A stretch of 64,000 nt of DNA from Bemisia tabaci (GCF_918797505.1 NC_092796.1:32126098-32190097), one strand, 5' to 3'. Positions 10,621-22,486 are shown, numbered from the stretch's first letter. The notes: generated by a model not told the origin, from the letters alone. Translations and numbers: made by a program.

Positions 10621-11165
10621 CGAGTTTTGAAATTGATACGATTTTTCGGTTTCGCGCGGGACGGACCGTTTAGGTATTCGTTCCGATCCGTCTGTTCCGC
10701 TGAAAAATATTGGGTTTCAATGGAGCCTCAGATCCTGTGCGCCTGCGCTGTTTGAGTGATTAACACATGACCGCTGCGCTGAGGCGAAACGTCGTATGAG
10801 CACTTAACTGTTGCCTCCTCCCTTGAAATTATTATAATAATTCAACAACTTTCCCTTGAACCCGAGAAAAGTTCTTCAAAACTGGGAAGTGAGTGCTTTT
10901 ATGATTGGTCTAAAAGCCTTACTAGTTGACAAGGCTTTCTACTCCTTAAATGATTTTTTTTATAAAAGTTAACTGTAATTTTCTGTGCTTTTTAATTTGT
11001 AAATTCGCAAATGCTTTCCTATGATCTGTAATGTATGTATGTAAGGGTTATGTAAGGGGGGTATGTTAATGTGTGAATTTAAGGGGTTTTTTTCTTTCTT
11101 TTTTTGGACAAATATTGTGAGCCACTCCATGTGGCATTTATATATACTAGTGTAAATAAAATAAA
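10621..11165. other. Unassigned, ending in a LINE-like 3' tail
   Basis: Around 11110-11165 the text GAGCCACTCC, GTGTAAATAAAATAAAT and an A-rich end looks like the 3' untranslated end of a non-LTR retrotransposon or a gene. No coding part is next to it. Confidence 0.3.
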
Positions 11166-12179
11166 TTTATAAAAAAATTATTTTCTAGATGAACCGTGAA
11201 TTTTTTCCTCTCGATTTCCCTTTATGCTGATCAAAATAATAAAGAAAAAAGGCGCGGTAAGACGCATAGAGAAAAAACAGGAAGCGGTCACATCTTGAGG
11301 ATGTTTTACCCCGTGACGTAGGTCGGTACAATATGACGTCGATTTTCCAGCAAAATCCCAAATTTGAAGTACGAGAAATGGACCATAACGTCTGTTTTTG
11401 CCCTTAGATCAACTCAAAATGTAACTTCAAACGCACTATACGAAATGATTTTTTTCCATGAACCACACCATTCTCAAGAAAATCAATGATAAAAGCCGTC
11501 CGTACTGACTTACGTCATCAAAAAATGTCCGAAATGTCCACTCCGTTTTTTCAATGTTTTTAGTGTGTACCGGAAAAATAATACGTGATGGAACCATGCG
11601 GAGTAAGAGGTAGAAGTTAACCCGCTATTGCATGGAAAACGCTATACAAATACAGAGGATTCTGTGAAAATCTCAGAGCGAAAGTTGCAAGTTTTCCGGA
11701 AAATTCTTATTTTACTGGTAAATCAGGCAACGTCCTAGTGATAATACGACGATTATAGGTAGTAAGAGCCGCAGTGGCGATCGTGGTTTGGGATGTTTGA
11801 CGGGTGGCCTGCTCCGGGCGGGCAGGCGCTGAGCTCGGTCAGACGACGCGTCGGGGTCTGAAACCGCTTAAGGACATAACGAGGTTTCGTTGGAGATGCG
11901 TGGTTATTGCATCAGAGCTGGAGACTCATCTCTCGCTCCAAAGGACTCGGCTCAATGAAGTGAGAAAGGCTTACGGAGACAAGTTTTGGCAACCCACAGG
12001 GTGCCCTGACGGCAATTTTAGCGCCCACAGACGGATTTCTTATTTTCTTTCAACCAGAGAGACAAACACGGACCTTTCCTTCGTGTCCCGAAAAAAAGGA
12101 CGCTTTTTTGGGTCTTCGAAATTTCCTCACGGGCAGCAACAGACACCTTGCCGTTTTATTGGCTGTTGGGGTGTCAGTG
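11166..12179. other. Unassigned sequence
   Basis: No inverted repeat was recognised. Near 11690-11745 a GTTGCAAGTTTTCC..AGGCAACGTC pairing suggests a very decayed family A copy. The 128-residue frame at 11804-12190 is not protein-like. Confidence 0.35.
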
Positions 12180-13002
12180 GCCGCCCCTAATTTACGTGCT
12201 GCTAAATTTGCAGTCTTACTGCGGACATCGGATTTAGAAAAAAATTACAAAAAAAATCTCTCATTTCCTGAGAGTATAGTAATTTCTAATTTTGTCGTCT
12301 TTCGGTGATACAAGAGACAGCACCTTTAATTAATCAAGTTGAGAGAGAGACCAAACACGCAACTTGGCCAGGAGCGGCGCGACTGCGAGAGAAATGATGA
12401 CGAGGACTTGAGATGAAAAGGAGAAGCCCTCGGCGCGGTGGTCGGCATGTAACACATATTAACGCCTATGTTCCTACTAGACTGCACGAATACTTCACGC
12501 ATTGCATTACACACAGTGCGGTCACTGCGGTCAGCGTGAAACGGATAGCGCCTAAAAGAATGCATGAATACTTCACGCATTGCGCCAAACACAGTGCGGT
12601 CAGCGTGAAACGCATAGCGCCTACAAAACTGTCGGAAGATTTCACGCATTGCGCCAAACCCGGTGCGGTCTGCGCGGCGCGACGGCGGAAGTTAAAATCA
12701 TTAAATCACATTTATGTTTGTTCTTCCATAATTTTTTCGTTCATTTCTTATGAATGGAAGGCCATGTCCACCCAGAGATAGGTTTACGAAACTTAACTTA
12801 CGTGCAAAGTTCGTGACCTTTTGCTAGTAGTGTTGATAGGGCTTTCCCAAAAAATGTTTCCAACACGAGTAAACGCGTCTTATGCACCCCACCCCCGCTG
12901 GCACGTTCACTTGATGGTTTTTATTGATGTTTCAAAACGAATGAGAAGGGGGCGGCAAAATACAGGCGGCCTATGGGCGGCAAGTAGGTAAATCCGGCCC
13001 TG
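12180..13002 (+). mobile_element. Family D element, most complete right end
   Basis: The left end is diverged (GGCCGCCCCTAATTT). Middle, GAAATGATGACGAGG and three tandem AGCGCCTA units follow. It then shows a 3' part absent from truncated copies: CATTTATGTTTG, GAATGGAAGGCC, GGGCTTTCCCAAAAAATG, and the terminus AAATCCGGCCCTG at 12990-13002. That end is the reverse complement of CAGGGCCGGATT, establishing a hAT-like inverted terminus. Confidence 0.8.
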
Positions 13003-13453
13003 GAGCTACATAAATCGAGTTGTCTGTACTCTCCCTATGAGGGTACTCTATACCCTATCGAATGAAGGAATAACTTTCGGGGCACCTTGGTGTACGTCAT
13101 CATCCTGCTTCATCCCCGATTCCCCGGTTGTGGGAGCGAAACCCTTTGTTCTTTGAACGCTGATTAACCACCTGTTACCGGTATCCTCAATCTTTGACCA
13201 CCCCTTCATCCCATCCCCTCCTCCCCCTCCCCCTCGGCCCTCGGGCGGCGGCGCGACCGTGGCGGATCCATGTCCCAAGTCTTTCAAGTTGGTCTCGCGA
13301 GTTGCGACAGAAGGTCAAATTAGCACACGCTTAAGTAAATACTATACTTCCATTCACTTTTTCCTCCGTCTTGTGCCCTAACAACGTGGCGCGGCGGCGC
13401 TACACCACAATGCGGATTCTCAGTTTTTCAATATGGATCTTTGACGTTTGACC
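13003..13453. other. Unassigned, with a GC-rich patch
   Basis: CT- and GC-rich from about 13195 to 13265, otherwise mixed. No gene recognised. Confidence 0.3.
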
Positions 13454-13952
13454 GCGGGCTGATTATCAACATTGATATACACATCGATAGACAGAGAGGA
13501 CAAAGGGAAAATGGAGCGATCCTATTGGATGAAACGGGTGGTTTTCATAGACGAAGGAAAATATGCTGGACTAACTCACTGGAAAAAAAACACATTGGAT
13601 CTAGAGTTCAGACTCTTAAAAACATCGACAAGAAAAAGTACTCTTGATTCAATCGGATTTTCGCTTAAATCAAGAACCAAGCCTCTTAATTTGAGCGGAT
13701 TTCGTTTTGATTCAAGCTTAAATCCGATTGAATCAAGAGTATTTTTTTTTGTCAATGTTTTCAAGAGTCTGGACTCTAGATCCAATGTGTGTTTTTTTCT
13801 CCAGTGCTTCGGATGGGGCTTCTTGTGAATTGCCGTCAGTCAGTCTTTTGCTGTCTATTGCAACCACCCGTTTCCATCAGTAGGGTCGCTCTGTTTTCCC
13901 TTTACGTTTTTTGTCTGCGGTTTTGTCTATATCAATTACAATAATCAGCCCA
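13454..13952. mobile_element. Family C element carrying an H insertion
   Basis: Left GCGGGCTGATTAT, GGAGCGATCCTATTGG and GGGTGGTTTTCATAGACG; right GCAACCACCCGTTTCC and ATAATCAGCCC. The halves are separated by H at 13577-13806. With H removed, the length matches intact C copies. Confidence 0.85.
13577..13806. mobile_element. Family H element (CACTGG ends)
   Basis: A 230-bp near-palindrome, ends CACTGGAAAAAAAACACATTGG-like and the reverse complement. Both sides carry GATCTAGAGT..GACTC and ACTCTTGATTCAATC. Flanked by CT on both sides, a candidate 2-bp target duplication. Frames open on both strands across it are a property of the palindrome. Confidence 0.85.
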
Positions 13953-14019
13953 CAGATCTTTTGTCTGCCGGTGTGAGGATGATTCAATAATTTTATTTCA
14001 TCAACTACATACTGCATAA

Positions 14020-14100
14020 CGACCGCAACGGTGAAACTCCCAACCCACGTATTCCGGTTTTCGACGTTGCTGACTTCCTGTTATACTTCATTTTCCTAAT
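14020..14100. repeat. Family B fragment
   Basis: CCCACGTATTCCGG, TTCGACGTTGCTGACTTCC and GTTATACTTCATTTTC match one arm of the B elements at 37104 and 53588. Confidence 0.6.
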
Positions 14101-14149
14101 GAATGATACCCGGCTTTAAACCAGAGGAACGTTGGTAATTTTTCTACTC

Positions 14150-14378
14150 CGTACAAAGAAAATTTTGTGAAAATTTCAAGAAATGATGTTTAAGCATTCT
14201 CTTTGAAAAAAAAGTGAAGTAGGGTAGCTAAAAGTAAGATTTCGTCCGAAATTTGGTCTAAAAGGTCTAAACATTTCAAGGAAAAATATTCATAATTTTT
14301 TTCAAAAATAGATAATTTTTGGAGAGGAAATTTGGCAACATTCGAATGCTTATACGGTGTTTTTCCCTAGCGAGGCAG
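14150..14378. mobile_element. Family A copy, left end lost
   Basis: Right half AAATTTGGCAACATTCGAAT, TATACGGTGTTTTTCCCTAG and CGAGGCAG is clear. The left part is decayed after about 14150. Confidence 0.6.
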
Positions 14379-14379
14379 A

Positions 14380-15181
14380 TCTGATCTTCAATCGCATTTT
14401 AAAACCGCGTAAACTTATGTTTGGCGTAGACTCCATAATGCGAGAGCTGTGCCTGATTTACCAGAACTGAAAAACTTGCGAGATTCTCTCTTTTCATTTT
14501 TAATGCCGAACGGTAAGAGACCAAACGCCCTTTTTGGGTGAAATGACTGCCGAAACGAGGCCCGAAAGTGGATTGATGGGCTGCATGGTAGCCTCGTGCT
14601 AATGATGAAGAGAATCCCACTCCGTCTGGATCGGAGCACTTCAGACTCCGGGCAATGAGGAGCAATTAATAAGTTAGTCATTACACCAAAGTGGCCACCC
14701 TGGCCTAAAAGAGGGCCCGGCCACGGTTTCTCAGGAGCAAGAGGCCCATCGCTCACTCGAGATTAAGTCACGGACAAATTTGTGTAATTAACTGAAACAT
14801 ATCACCGTGTGATGAATAGACTCAAAGAAATTTTGACACGTCAATTATTCGAAGGTGCGTAATGAAATTATCTCATTTAATTATTATCCAACGCACCTGG
14901 CTCACTCTCCGCAGTGTTGCCATCCTTGAGTGTATATGTCGCAGGCTAATAGTCAAATCACGCATTTTGTCAAATGCCTAGGCAAATAGTCAAATATTCC
15001 TATTTAGACTGAAATTCTGATTATTTTGCTGACTGTAGAAAAATAATTCTCTGAGCATACGAAAAAGAATTCCCTGTAAAAACTTGTTCCATACGATCAT
15101 AACTACGTATTTTCTAGTCTGTTAATGCGAATTTATCTCAAAATATGCAGCATTTCGAAAAATAAAAAGTTTTCACAATTT
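14380..15181. other. Unassigned sequence
   Basis: Moderate GC to 14760, AT-rich after. The minus-strand 88- and 113-residue frames show no recognised motif. Confidence 0.35.
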
Positions 15182-15930
15182 GAACGTGCCGGTGGGGGAA
15201 GGGCGTATGAGACGCGTTTACTCTCGTGTTGGGCACATTTTTTGGGAAAGCCCTAGGTCAGCACTAACAAGAGTTCAGTTCCGTAAACCCATCCCTGTGT
15301 AGACAAGGCCTTCCACTTATAAAAAACGAACGAAAAAATTATGAAAGAACAAACATAAATGTGGTTAAAAATTTTAACTTCCACCGCCGCGCCGCGCCGA
15401 CCGCACTGTATTGGCGCAATGCGTGAAGAATTCATGCAGTCTTGTAGGCGCTATGCGTTTCAAGCCGACTACTGCTGACCGCAGTGTGTTTGACGCAATG
15501 CGTGAAGTATTCACGCAGTCTTGTAGGCGCTATGCGTTTCAAGCCGACTTTAACTGCTGACCGTAGTGTGTTTGACGCAATGCGTGAAGTATTCATGCAG
15601 TCTTGTAGGCGCTATGCGTTTTATGCCGACTGCCGCGCCGCCGCTCCGTTCCAGGTCAAGTTGCGTGTTTGGTTTCTCTCTTAACTCGACTAATTAAATG
15701 AGTTGTCTCTTGTATCCCCGAAAGACGACAAAATTAAAAATTACTGTGCTTTCACTCTCAGGAAATGAGAGATTTTGTCGCCTTTTCTCGTTATTTGTAA
15801 TTTATTTTCTGAGTCCGATTTTTTTCTCTCTTTTTTTGATACCTACATTCAAAACAATTGTAAAATTTGCCGCCCCCCATGGGCCGCCATGGGCCGCGGC
15901 CCATGTGGCCAACCCCTTAATCCGGCCTTG
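15182..15930 (-). mobile_element. Family D element, reverse orientation
   Basis: Read on the minus strand it begins CAAGGCCGGATTAAGGGG (plus-strand end 15930), then GGGCCGCGGCCCATGG and GGGGGGCGGCAAATTT. Three tandem units, with GCAATGCGTGAAG-type cores on the plus strand, lie at about 15416-15620. The far end with GGGAAAGCCCTA and CGTGCCGG is near 15190. Terminal bases there are eroded. Confidence 0.8.
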
Positions 15931-15939
15931 CATTTAAGT

Positions 15940-15990
15940 GAGTTTAAAGATGAGCCAGAAACTGTAGTTCCTAATATCAATTTGTCGTCA
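15940..15990. repeat. Family S fragment
   Basis: GATGAGCCAGAAACTGTAG then TTCCTAATATCAA is the reverse of the S subterminal TAGGAACTACA..TCTGGCTCAT. Confidence 0.5.
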
Positions 15991-16073
15991 AATTTGAAAA
16001 AAGAATAGATGCATCACGTTCTCTCGCGTGTATATGTGTTTTCGCAATGAAGAGGAGAATAGTATGAGGAGGT

Positions 16074-16246
16074 AGGATATATTTATGCTAAAATGAAGTA
16101 TGTACAATTATATTTATGCTAAAATGAAGTATGTACAATCGAAATAATCAAAAGAACCCACAAATCGCACAAATCCTTAGCGCAAAAAAGTACTTTTCAT
16201 TCAATTCGTTTGTGCATAGTTCTTTTAAGGATAGGTACGTTCCAAC
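16074..16246. mobile_element. Family E element with duplicated left end
   Basis: Left ATTTATGCTAAAATGAAGTA occurs twice with a 31-bp period (16081 and 16112). The right end CATAGTTCTTTTAAGGATAG then TACG is the diverged reverse complement. Confidence 0.6.
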
Positions 16247-16606
16247 AGATGGGGTAACACCTCGGATAATGCTCTGGAAGCAACACCAATGAGGCCTCCA
16301 GGGTTGACAGATCGCAACCGGTCTCTTCGAGTCTCTTCCGTGCGAGGCGACGAAATTTTGCAACTACCTGAGTAAATAATCCAGGTTCCAGCTCCGCCCC
16401 TTCACTTACAAGCTACTTGGCGACGCCTGCGATTTTTATCACGGCCATCATTCCACTTTGATCTATAATTTCATATTAATTTTATTCCTTATTGAATATT
16501 TTCCGAGGCCCGAGCGCTCGGCGTATATCTGATCCATCGCGGCTTTCAGGCAAATTACGCGGCGAACGCAATCCATTTTGCAATCTCGCGCGCGCGCTAA
16601 AGTCTC
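16247..16606. other. Unassigned sequence
   Basis: No repeat family or coding motif recognised; alternating CGCGCG near 16586-16596. Confidence 0.35.
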
Positions 16607-16785
16607 ATTCGAACTAGTGGCGTGGTGTGCTTTGCGATACATCGAATGATCTGCCATTTAAACCTGTGGAAAAGGATCGATAGACAGGGTGTTCGCAGCG
16701 AACACCTTAATAATCGATTCTTTACCATAGCTTCAAACGGAGAATATCGATTATCGATCATTCACGCCGCGCCACTGATTCTAAC
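16607..16785. mobile_element. Family Q element with 8-bp flanking duplication
   Basis: Element 16615-16777 ends AGTGGCG and CGCCACTG. Inside, ATCGA-rich arms pair (GATCTGCCATTTAAACC, AACACCTTAATAATCGAT). Flanks ATTCGAAC (16607-16614) and ATTCTAAC (16778-16785) match at 7 of 8 bases. An 8-bp duplication and CAGTGGCG ends point to a hAT source. Confidence 0.75.
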
Positions 16786-16965
16786 GGATTATTTGAAAAA
16801 GGACGTAACCGCTAAATTTTCAGAAATTGAGTTTTCGACGTAGTACGATTCTTTGAGGGTGGATCATCCGTGGATGCATTTTACTGCTGAGCGACTCTAC
16901 CGAAAATGCTCTTTGAACGTCTTCTTTGAACATTTTGAGAAGCTGCTGTAGTATAGAAAAATACC
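16786..16965. repeat. Repeat R, copy 1
   Basis: GGATTATTTGAAAAAGGACG, GTAACCGCTAAATTTT and AAATTGAGTTTT recur at 46165-46330. In both places it lies directly right of a Q element, so Q inserted into R, or R and Q are parts of one longer repeat. Confidence 0.6.
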
Positions 16966-17105
16966 GTAAGTTACAAATTTATGATGAAACTACCCGATTT
17001 TTTAGGTGAAAATGAGAATATTCTGTACTCTAATAATTTCTCATCTGTCTACAATATTCTGGAGAAAGACCTCTTTTCATTTTTCCCGATAAAAATAACA
17101 CAGTA

Positions 17106-17337
17106 CACTAAAGAAAAAAAAAACACATTGGATCTAGAGTCCATGACTCTTAAAAACATCGACAAGAAAAAATACTCTTGATTCAATCAGACTTAAGCTT
17201 AAATAAAAAACCAAGCCTCTTAATTTGAGCGGATTTCCTTTTGATTTAAGCTTAAATCTGATTGAATCAAGAGTCCTTCTTCTTGCCAATGTTTTCAAGA
17301 GTCTAGACTCTAGATCCAATGTGTTTTTTTTCCAGTG
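17106..17337. mobile_element. Family H element
   Basis: Starts CACTAAAGAAAAAAAAAAC and ends TTTTTTCCAGTG, with the same arms as 13577-13806. Flanked by TA on both sides, a candidate 2-bp duplication. 232 bp. Confidence 0.85.
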
Positions 17338-17867
17338 TAGAGGATATTTCAAACGTCACAACAATGACGATACGCCTTTCTTACTTCACCATCGCTACAC
17401 TCTCACCACCATATTATGAAGTGACGATTTTTAAATATTTATGAATGAGGGGGAAGGAAAATCAAAACTGCGTGTTGGGAGAACAAACAGTATCGCGTTA
17501 CGGTATAGAATACAAGCGCCTCTCTAAAGCCATCGCTTGCTCCTTCGACGCAAAGGCGTATCTCGATCTCCCCACGAGCCGTAAAGAGCATGCATTTATA
17601 TGTGAAACGGGGCTCACATGATAATGGAGATACACCCTTATGTCAGAGGGGCGACGATTCCGTGGCATTGGAGTGGCTTCCCGTCGATTACTTCCTGATG
17701 ATCTTACGGGAACAGTGAACACATACCTCCGGCTCGACGCAAAAAAATCGAAATTAAAATTAGCCATAAACGGCTTTCATTCGCAAGGAGATTACATTTC
17801 TTGGGAAACTTCTGATGATGAGGCTCACCGAAAAGATTTGCTTCTACAAGGGAATCTGAGGCATATT
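17338..17867. other. Unassigned sequence
   Basis: Contains moderate-GC DNA from 17500 to 17760. Overlapping short frames on both strands have no recognisable domain. Confidence 0.35.
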
Positions 17868-18119
17868 CTACCGTGCTAAGGAAGAACGCCGTTGAGCCTT
17901 CAGACAATTCCAAGTTTCTCACGATAAAACACGAATTTACTTATAAAATAGTGAAAAAAATTTTCCAACATTTTTAGAAAATTTTGTACGCAATATAATC
18001 TCTGAAAAATTCAAGGAAAAATATGCATGAATGCTGTCAAAAATACATGCTTTATCAACGGAAATTCGGCAACTCCCGAACGTTCATACGGCGCGCGTCG
18101 TTCTCCCTTAGCACGGCAG
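17868..18119. mobile_element. Family A element with 4-bp duplication
   Basis: Ends CTACCGTGCTAAGGAAGAAC and CTCCCTTAGCACGGCAG. Flanking TATT occurs at 17864-17867 and 18120-18123, a target duplication. The core has GGAAAAATATGCATGAATG. Confidence 0.85.
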
Positions 18120-18197
18120 TATTGTCAGAGACTTGAACGAAAGGATAGAAACAATGACTGAGCTCGCAATGAGTCGTGTCCAGCAAAAAACTACTTG

Positions 18198-18272
18198 GAA
18201 GTATTTATGCTAAAAGGAACTATGTTACACGCAAACCCTATTCACATAGTTCCTTTTAGCATAAGTGCGTCC
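18198..18272. mobile_element. Family E element, short perfect-type hairpin
   Basis: TATTTATGCTAAAAGGAACT, ATG..CAAACCCTATT..CAT and AGTTCCTTTTAGCATAAG pair over about 28 bp with a short loop. The right terminus is GTGCGTCC. Confidence 0.75.
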
Positions 18273-18934
18273 ATTTTACAGTCTAATTTTAACGTAACGA
18301 CTGAACTTGAGGAAAGGCTTCTCAACGACACAAAAGATGAGTAAATAAAAATAAACCGAAACGTTTCGACATATGACAATATCATTTTCAACCGAATAAA
18401 AAAAGGCGAATAGATTATTCTCGGTCTCTTGCCAACGGCGAATGGACGATTCATGTTTTCACCTTTTTTTGTCCAGTTAAAAATGAAATTTTCACATATT
18501 TTGAAACGTTCCAGGTTTATTTTTACTTTCTCGCTCCCCTAGGGTAGAGAGGAAGTATTGTCATCCTCCAAGAAAAAAAAAAAGTTGAAATTTCATCATT
18601 TCTAGACGTTTTAAGGTCCCAGGAGTCAAAATAACCATACTTGTTTTATTTATTTTTTTTTTGTCATTGTGCAGCCTGTCTACAGATTAATTATTAGTAT
18701 TAAATTATCTGCTTTGACTGGTTCAGTTGATCTTCAGTCTGATTTTAAGCATTTAGAGGAGAAAATATACGTGGAAATTTAACAGAAACCGAAATATTAA
18801 CGCATTAAAAATGAAGGCGGATCGTTTCGTAAGATGCCATGAGAAATCGACGAATCGCTCGAGTCGATTCTCCTTGAGAGCCTATCAGTTACAACTGGAT
18901 GGTTTGCCGATCGTGATCTGCCGATGAAGTGATC
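18273..18934. other. Unassigned AT-rich sequence
   Basis: No family or gene recognised. Confidence 0.35.
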
Positions 18935-19095
18935 ATCAGTGACGAGGCGTGCATTATTGGCCATCGATATTTTCCCACTTTAAACTTTGGTAATCCGTAG
19001 GAATCGATCGGTGAAGAATCGATTTTAATCGATCATTTTTCACAGGTTTAAACGGCTGCAGATCAATCGATCCATCGCAATGCAACTGATGTGTA
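18935..19095. repeat. Diverged Q-like copy
   Basis: GACGAGGCGTGCATTATTGG, many ATCGAT words, GTTTAAACGGC and AGATCAATCGATCCATCGCA follow the order of Q elements, with one extra ATCGAT-rich segment. Confidence 0.5.
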
Positions 19096-19144
19096 TCAAG
19101 CTTCTCCACTTTTCATCGCCGCAATGTATAAACTATGGATACAC

Positions 19145-19158
19145 CCCCCCCCCCCCCC
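19145..19158. repeat. C homopolymer
   Basis: A run of about 14 C. Similar G or C runs lie near 2400, 2505, 10600, 52695, 58145 and 59133. Confidence 0.8.
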
Positions 19159-19399
19159 GACATTCTATGGATGGATCGAATTTCTTTACAGCTCCGGGTC
19201 CCCGCCATCGGTTCCGTGCAATTATGTGACGTCATCACTTGACCGTCTAATTTGCGCAGTCACGTGACGGAGCATATCCGTGCGCCTTTCCCGCCTATCG
19301 TCGACCATCTTCTTCAAATTGGACGTCATCCGCTAGGATCCGCCTAGAGCTGCGTATCATATTCCTTGCTTTCCTCTCACATTTTTTTTGTTTCTACAG

Positions 19400-19563
19400 C
19401 CTAGAGCTATAAAAAAACTATTTGAAATTTTTCTCGCCCCTATCAAGAGTTTCTGCGCAAAACGTTGTGTATTTTGTAAAAAATAACAAAAAAAAAATTT
19501 GTGATTTGTAACGGAATTTTTGGCAAAATCTGAAGGCTCATACGGCGTTCTTCGGCACATTAA
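19400..19563. mobile_element. Family A right-half copy
   Basis: TTTTGGCAAAATCTGAAGG, CTCATACGGCGTTCTTCGGC at the right. The left end is not recognisable. Confidence 0.6.
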
Positions 19564-19674
19564 AATGTGTGATTATGAGACATGGTCACAGGGCCAATCT
19601 GGGAACCCATGGAATTTTCGAGGAAAATCCGATGGATTCCGCGGTGGAGTTTTTTTGGGGGTGACGTCATCGGT

Positions 19675-19867
19675 CATAGAATAATAGCTACCAAAAAGGT
19701 AACTGGCAGATCCTCCCGTAAGATCGGGTGTAGTCACTTTTTCGAAGCGGACTCTGCTCTTTTTCCCCGCGAAATTTGAAACGGTAGGCTGAGAGGGGGT
19801 CGCGGGGATTTCAAGAATCGGAGCAAAGATGGCCGACTGCTGCCCCTCTGGTAGCTACTATTCTATG
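19675..19867. mobile_element. Short inverted-repeat element AD
   Basis: CATAGAATAATAGCTACCA at 19675 returns as TGGTAGCTACTATTCTATG at 19849-19867 (one mismatch). The GC-balanced interior is not coding. Only one copy seen. Confidence 0.65.
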
Positions 19868-20237
19868 ACGACGTTGGCAAAGACACTTGACGGGCTCCAG
19901 CGGATCATGAATCGGGGGGCTAATCGATCCCTGGACCGTGGCAAAGTCTGATTAGGGCGATCTGTTGAGGAGAGCGTTGACTGTTGAGGCCCGAGGAAGA
20001 TGTTGAGCCGCGAGAAATCGATGAGCAGCGGCGCGGCGGCGAGCCGGGCACGACCGCGACCGCGTGATGGATTAATTCATCAAATCTCGAGCTGGCCTCG
20101 CTTGGACACAGACTCCTACCGACACCGCCTAATTTAGACACCTTCATCTCCATCCTCTTCACACCTACACCTCGCTCGCTTCCCGCCCGCGCCCGCCATG
20201 GTTGCCGCTTCGGCAAAAACCATATTTTATTCCCTTC
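19868..20237. other. GC-rich island
   Basis: CpG-dense segment between AT-rich DNA. A 98-residue minus frame is present without recognisable similarity. Possible promoter or untranslated exon. Confidence 0.3.
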
Positions 20238-20315
20238 GTCGGCGGGCTAGTTATTAAAATTTATAGACAAAGCCTTAGACAAAGAGGAAATGGAGCGACC
20301 CTACTTTGTTAAAAA
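20238..20315. repeat. Family C left-end fragment
   Basis: GGCGGGCTAGTTATT, TTATAGACAAAGCC and GGAAATGGAGCGACCCTA match the C left end. It then stops. Confidence 0.65.
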
Positions 20316-21089
20316 TTTAAGAGCAAAGTAGAGTACCTAAATAGGGAGAGTATGGGCAACTCGAAAATTTGGAGGTTAGGTTTGATCAGGTCGTGTAGTT
20401 CTTAGGGCCCAAAAAGGTAGCCAATCTATGAACTCGAATTATCCAGTGGTACTAATTCAAACTCCAAGAGTAGGTACAGTGATCAAAAATTATAAAAGAA
20501 CATATATGATGTATAATTTTGATTTTGTATACATTTTCTTAGTTTCAAAGTCTTAATCGTGAAAAACGCTTGTTTACAATGCGCTGTCGGCCCTGTTGAT
20601 TGGTCCGGCATAAACCTGTCATTAATCGCAAAAATCGGACCAATGGAACGGTACAGAGAACCGTGACAAAAATGAAAATTTTGAGGGCTGAAGAGTTTTA
20701 TAGTAGTGAAATAATAATAAATATAGCAAACATGAGATTTGGACTATGCGTGGTGAACTAATTCTAGAATTGATAAAAAATGATACTTGGCAGCATTGGA
20801 GGATGGTGTGGGAGCCCAATTTATCAATGAGCTCTGTGTAGCATACTCTGATCTCAACCGCGCGGAGGCTGACCAAACCGATGAGAAGATTTTCTTTCTC
20901 GGTCGTCGATCATACCTTCACTGGCATTTATGTACAATATACGATATAACAAGGCAAAAATAAATATGTTCACTGCATACGTTCAAAGGAAAAATTGAAA
21001 CGAGAATAACTTCAGTAAATGATAAATTCAGCTTTATGCTGCATTGTGATGGACCAAAATATTCGATTATACGTATAAATTATTGGATT
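20316..21089. other. Unassigned sequence
   Basis: No repeat family match or protein-like frame recognised. Confidence 0.35.
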
Positions 21090-21185
21090 AAATTTTGCAA
21101 TTAGGAACTAAAATTTCTGGCTCATCTGTAGAACACCACAGGGAAACTAATGGTATGTGCGTTGTTTTTTAATTGAACCAGGAAT
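21090..21185. repeat. Family S copy, partial
   Basis: ATTTTGCAATTAGGAACTAA, TTTCTGGCTCAT and a reverse counterpart AATTGAACCAGGAATTGTAG are the S subterminal words. Confidence 0.6.
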
Positions 21186-21569
21186 TGTAGTAAATTGCAT
21201 GATGTATTCCAATCGTGTGTGAGAAGTGTTGGTGACGAAGAGGAGAATAATGTTTTTTTTTCATTTTTTACCTCAACTCGAGGTAAAAAATTAACCACGA
21301 AAGGCACACAATTTGAAGGACTCCGAAGTCCCCCAAAAATGTCATATATTTTCTCTTCGATGCGAGGAAAATTGTAAGAAACGTTGATAATAATTCAATC
21401 TAATTTTTAAAGATGAACCATCGGAGGAAGAAATTTTGAAGAGCTCAATAGCCCCAAAAATGTTTAAAATAAACACTACGTCTGAGTTTTACCGATACCA
21501 AACACTTTACTTTTTTCTTTGAGTTACTTAACGATAAAAAAATCAAGTTATTAATTTCGAACCCAAACA
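21186..21569. other. Unassigned sequence
   Basis: AT-rich, no element or gene recognised. Confidence 0.3.
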
Positions 21570-21865
21570 GTGGAGAGTTTGCCAGTGTCTAGATGAATTT
21601 CGTGTTCAGGTGGAAACTACTAAGTGAACTGAACACGAGGATACCCATGGTTTATGAATTGAATAATTATTATTGGAGAAGATTTGACAAAATAACGTTA
21701 TCTGCTAAATTATATGTGTTTAAATGGGAAATGCTGCCAGATGACTAACTAAGCGGTACGTTTTCTCACTTTTCAATCTATTTCCATACGACATCCCTTG
21801 TCAGAAAAAAAAATTAAAAAAATACTGCGAAATCAGCTCTTTAAGCACTTTTAGATGATGCGATA
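21570..21865. mobile_element. Family G copy
   Basis: TGTCTAGATGAATTTCGTG, GTGGAAACTACTAAGTG, AACACGAGGATACCC, ATTATTGGAGAAGAT, GTGTTTAAATGGGAAATGC and TACTGCGAAATCAGC occur in the order seen at 26040 and 46650. Confidence 0.75.
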
Positions 21866-22480
21866 TAAAATTTACGTGCAAATTCAGCTTTCGGATCAAA
21901 ATCTGATTCGTCCGAGTAGACTTTACCGGCGCACTTGAAAGTGGAAGACAGACCTCTGTGTCTGATCTGGGGGCTCACCGCTCGCCTGGACGTGAACCTA
22001 CGGGGCGACCCATTCATAACTTATCAGACTTCCCTTGGGTATTTACCGATGCCCACTCAGAGGAAACGATTCTCCTCAATTATTGATGAATTAAAAGTTA
22101 CATAGCCGGTGTGTGCAGACCGATACACACACAGTTATTAATTGAGACCTTCCGTCGCGTCCGTCGCGCCGGTCGGTGCGAGCTTATAATTGAAGCTTTT
22201 AGAGGCTCGAGTCCCTGTTTAGAAGTAGGTGGGTGTGTCCTGCTCTCTCGCGGTAAGTGGGTGCTCCTGAAGCCGACTAATTCACGCTCCGCTCCTTGCA
22301 TCACGAGTTTAGCCCTGCCCTCCGCGGCGAAACCGCCTATGTCCCGCGGAGTCCCGCGGTTTTGGCTCAACGGCTCGGGGGTGTGAGTGGGTTTGCGGCC
22401 GTGTGAGTGTGTAGGTGAGTTAATGAGCCGGATAAAACCGAGGAGGAAAGAGGATACGGAGCTGAGACTGCCCGGGTGCC
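21866..22480. other. Unassigned, GC-rich from 22100 to 22450
   Basis: Open frames on both strands (91 and 174 residues) overlap each other and run into repeats, so neither is credited. No recognisable domain. Confidence 0.3.
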
Positions 22481-22486
22481 CTCCAC

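Noticed and set aside
10425..10755. Coding exon in the GC-rich island
   Set aside because: Open frames on both strands arise from GC content and a G homopolymer; no similarity or splice sites stand out.
13576..13785. Mirrored proteins on both strands at family H copies (also 17134-17419 and 46659-47144)
   Set aside because: Both strands are open because the DNA is a palindrome; the peptides are the same words in reverse copies.
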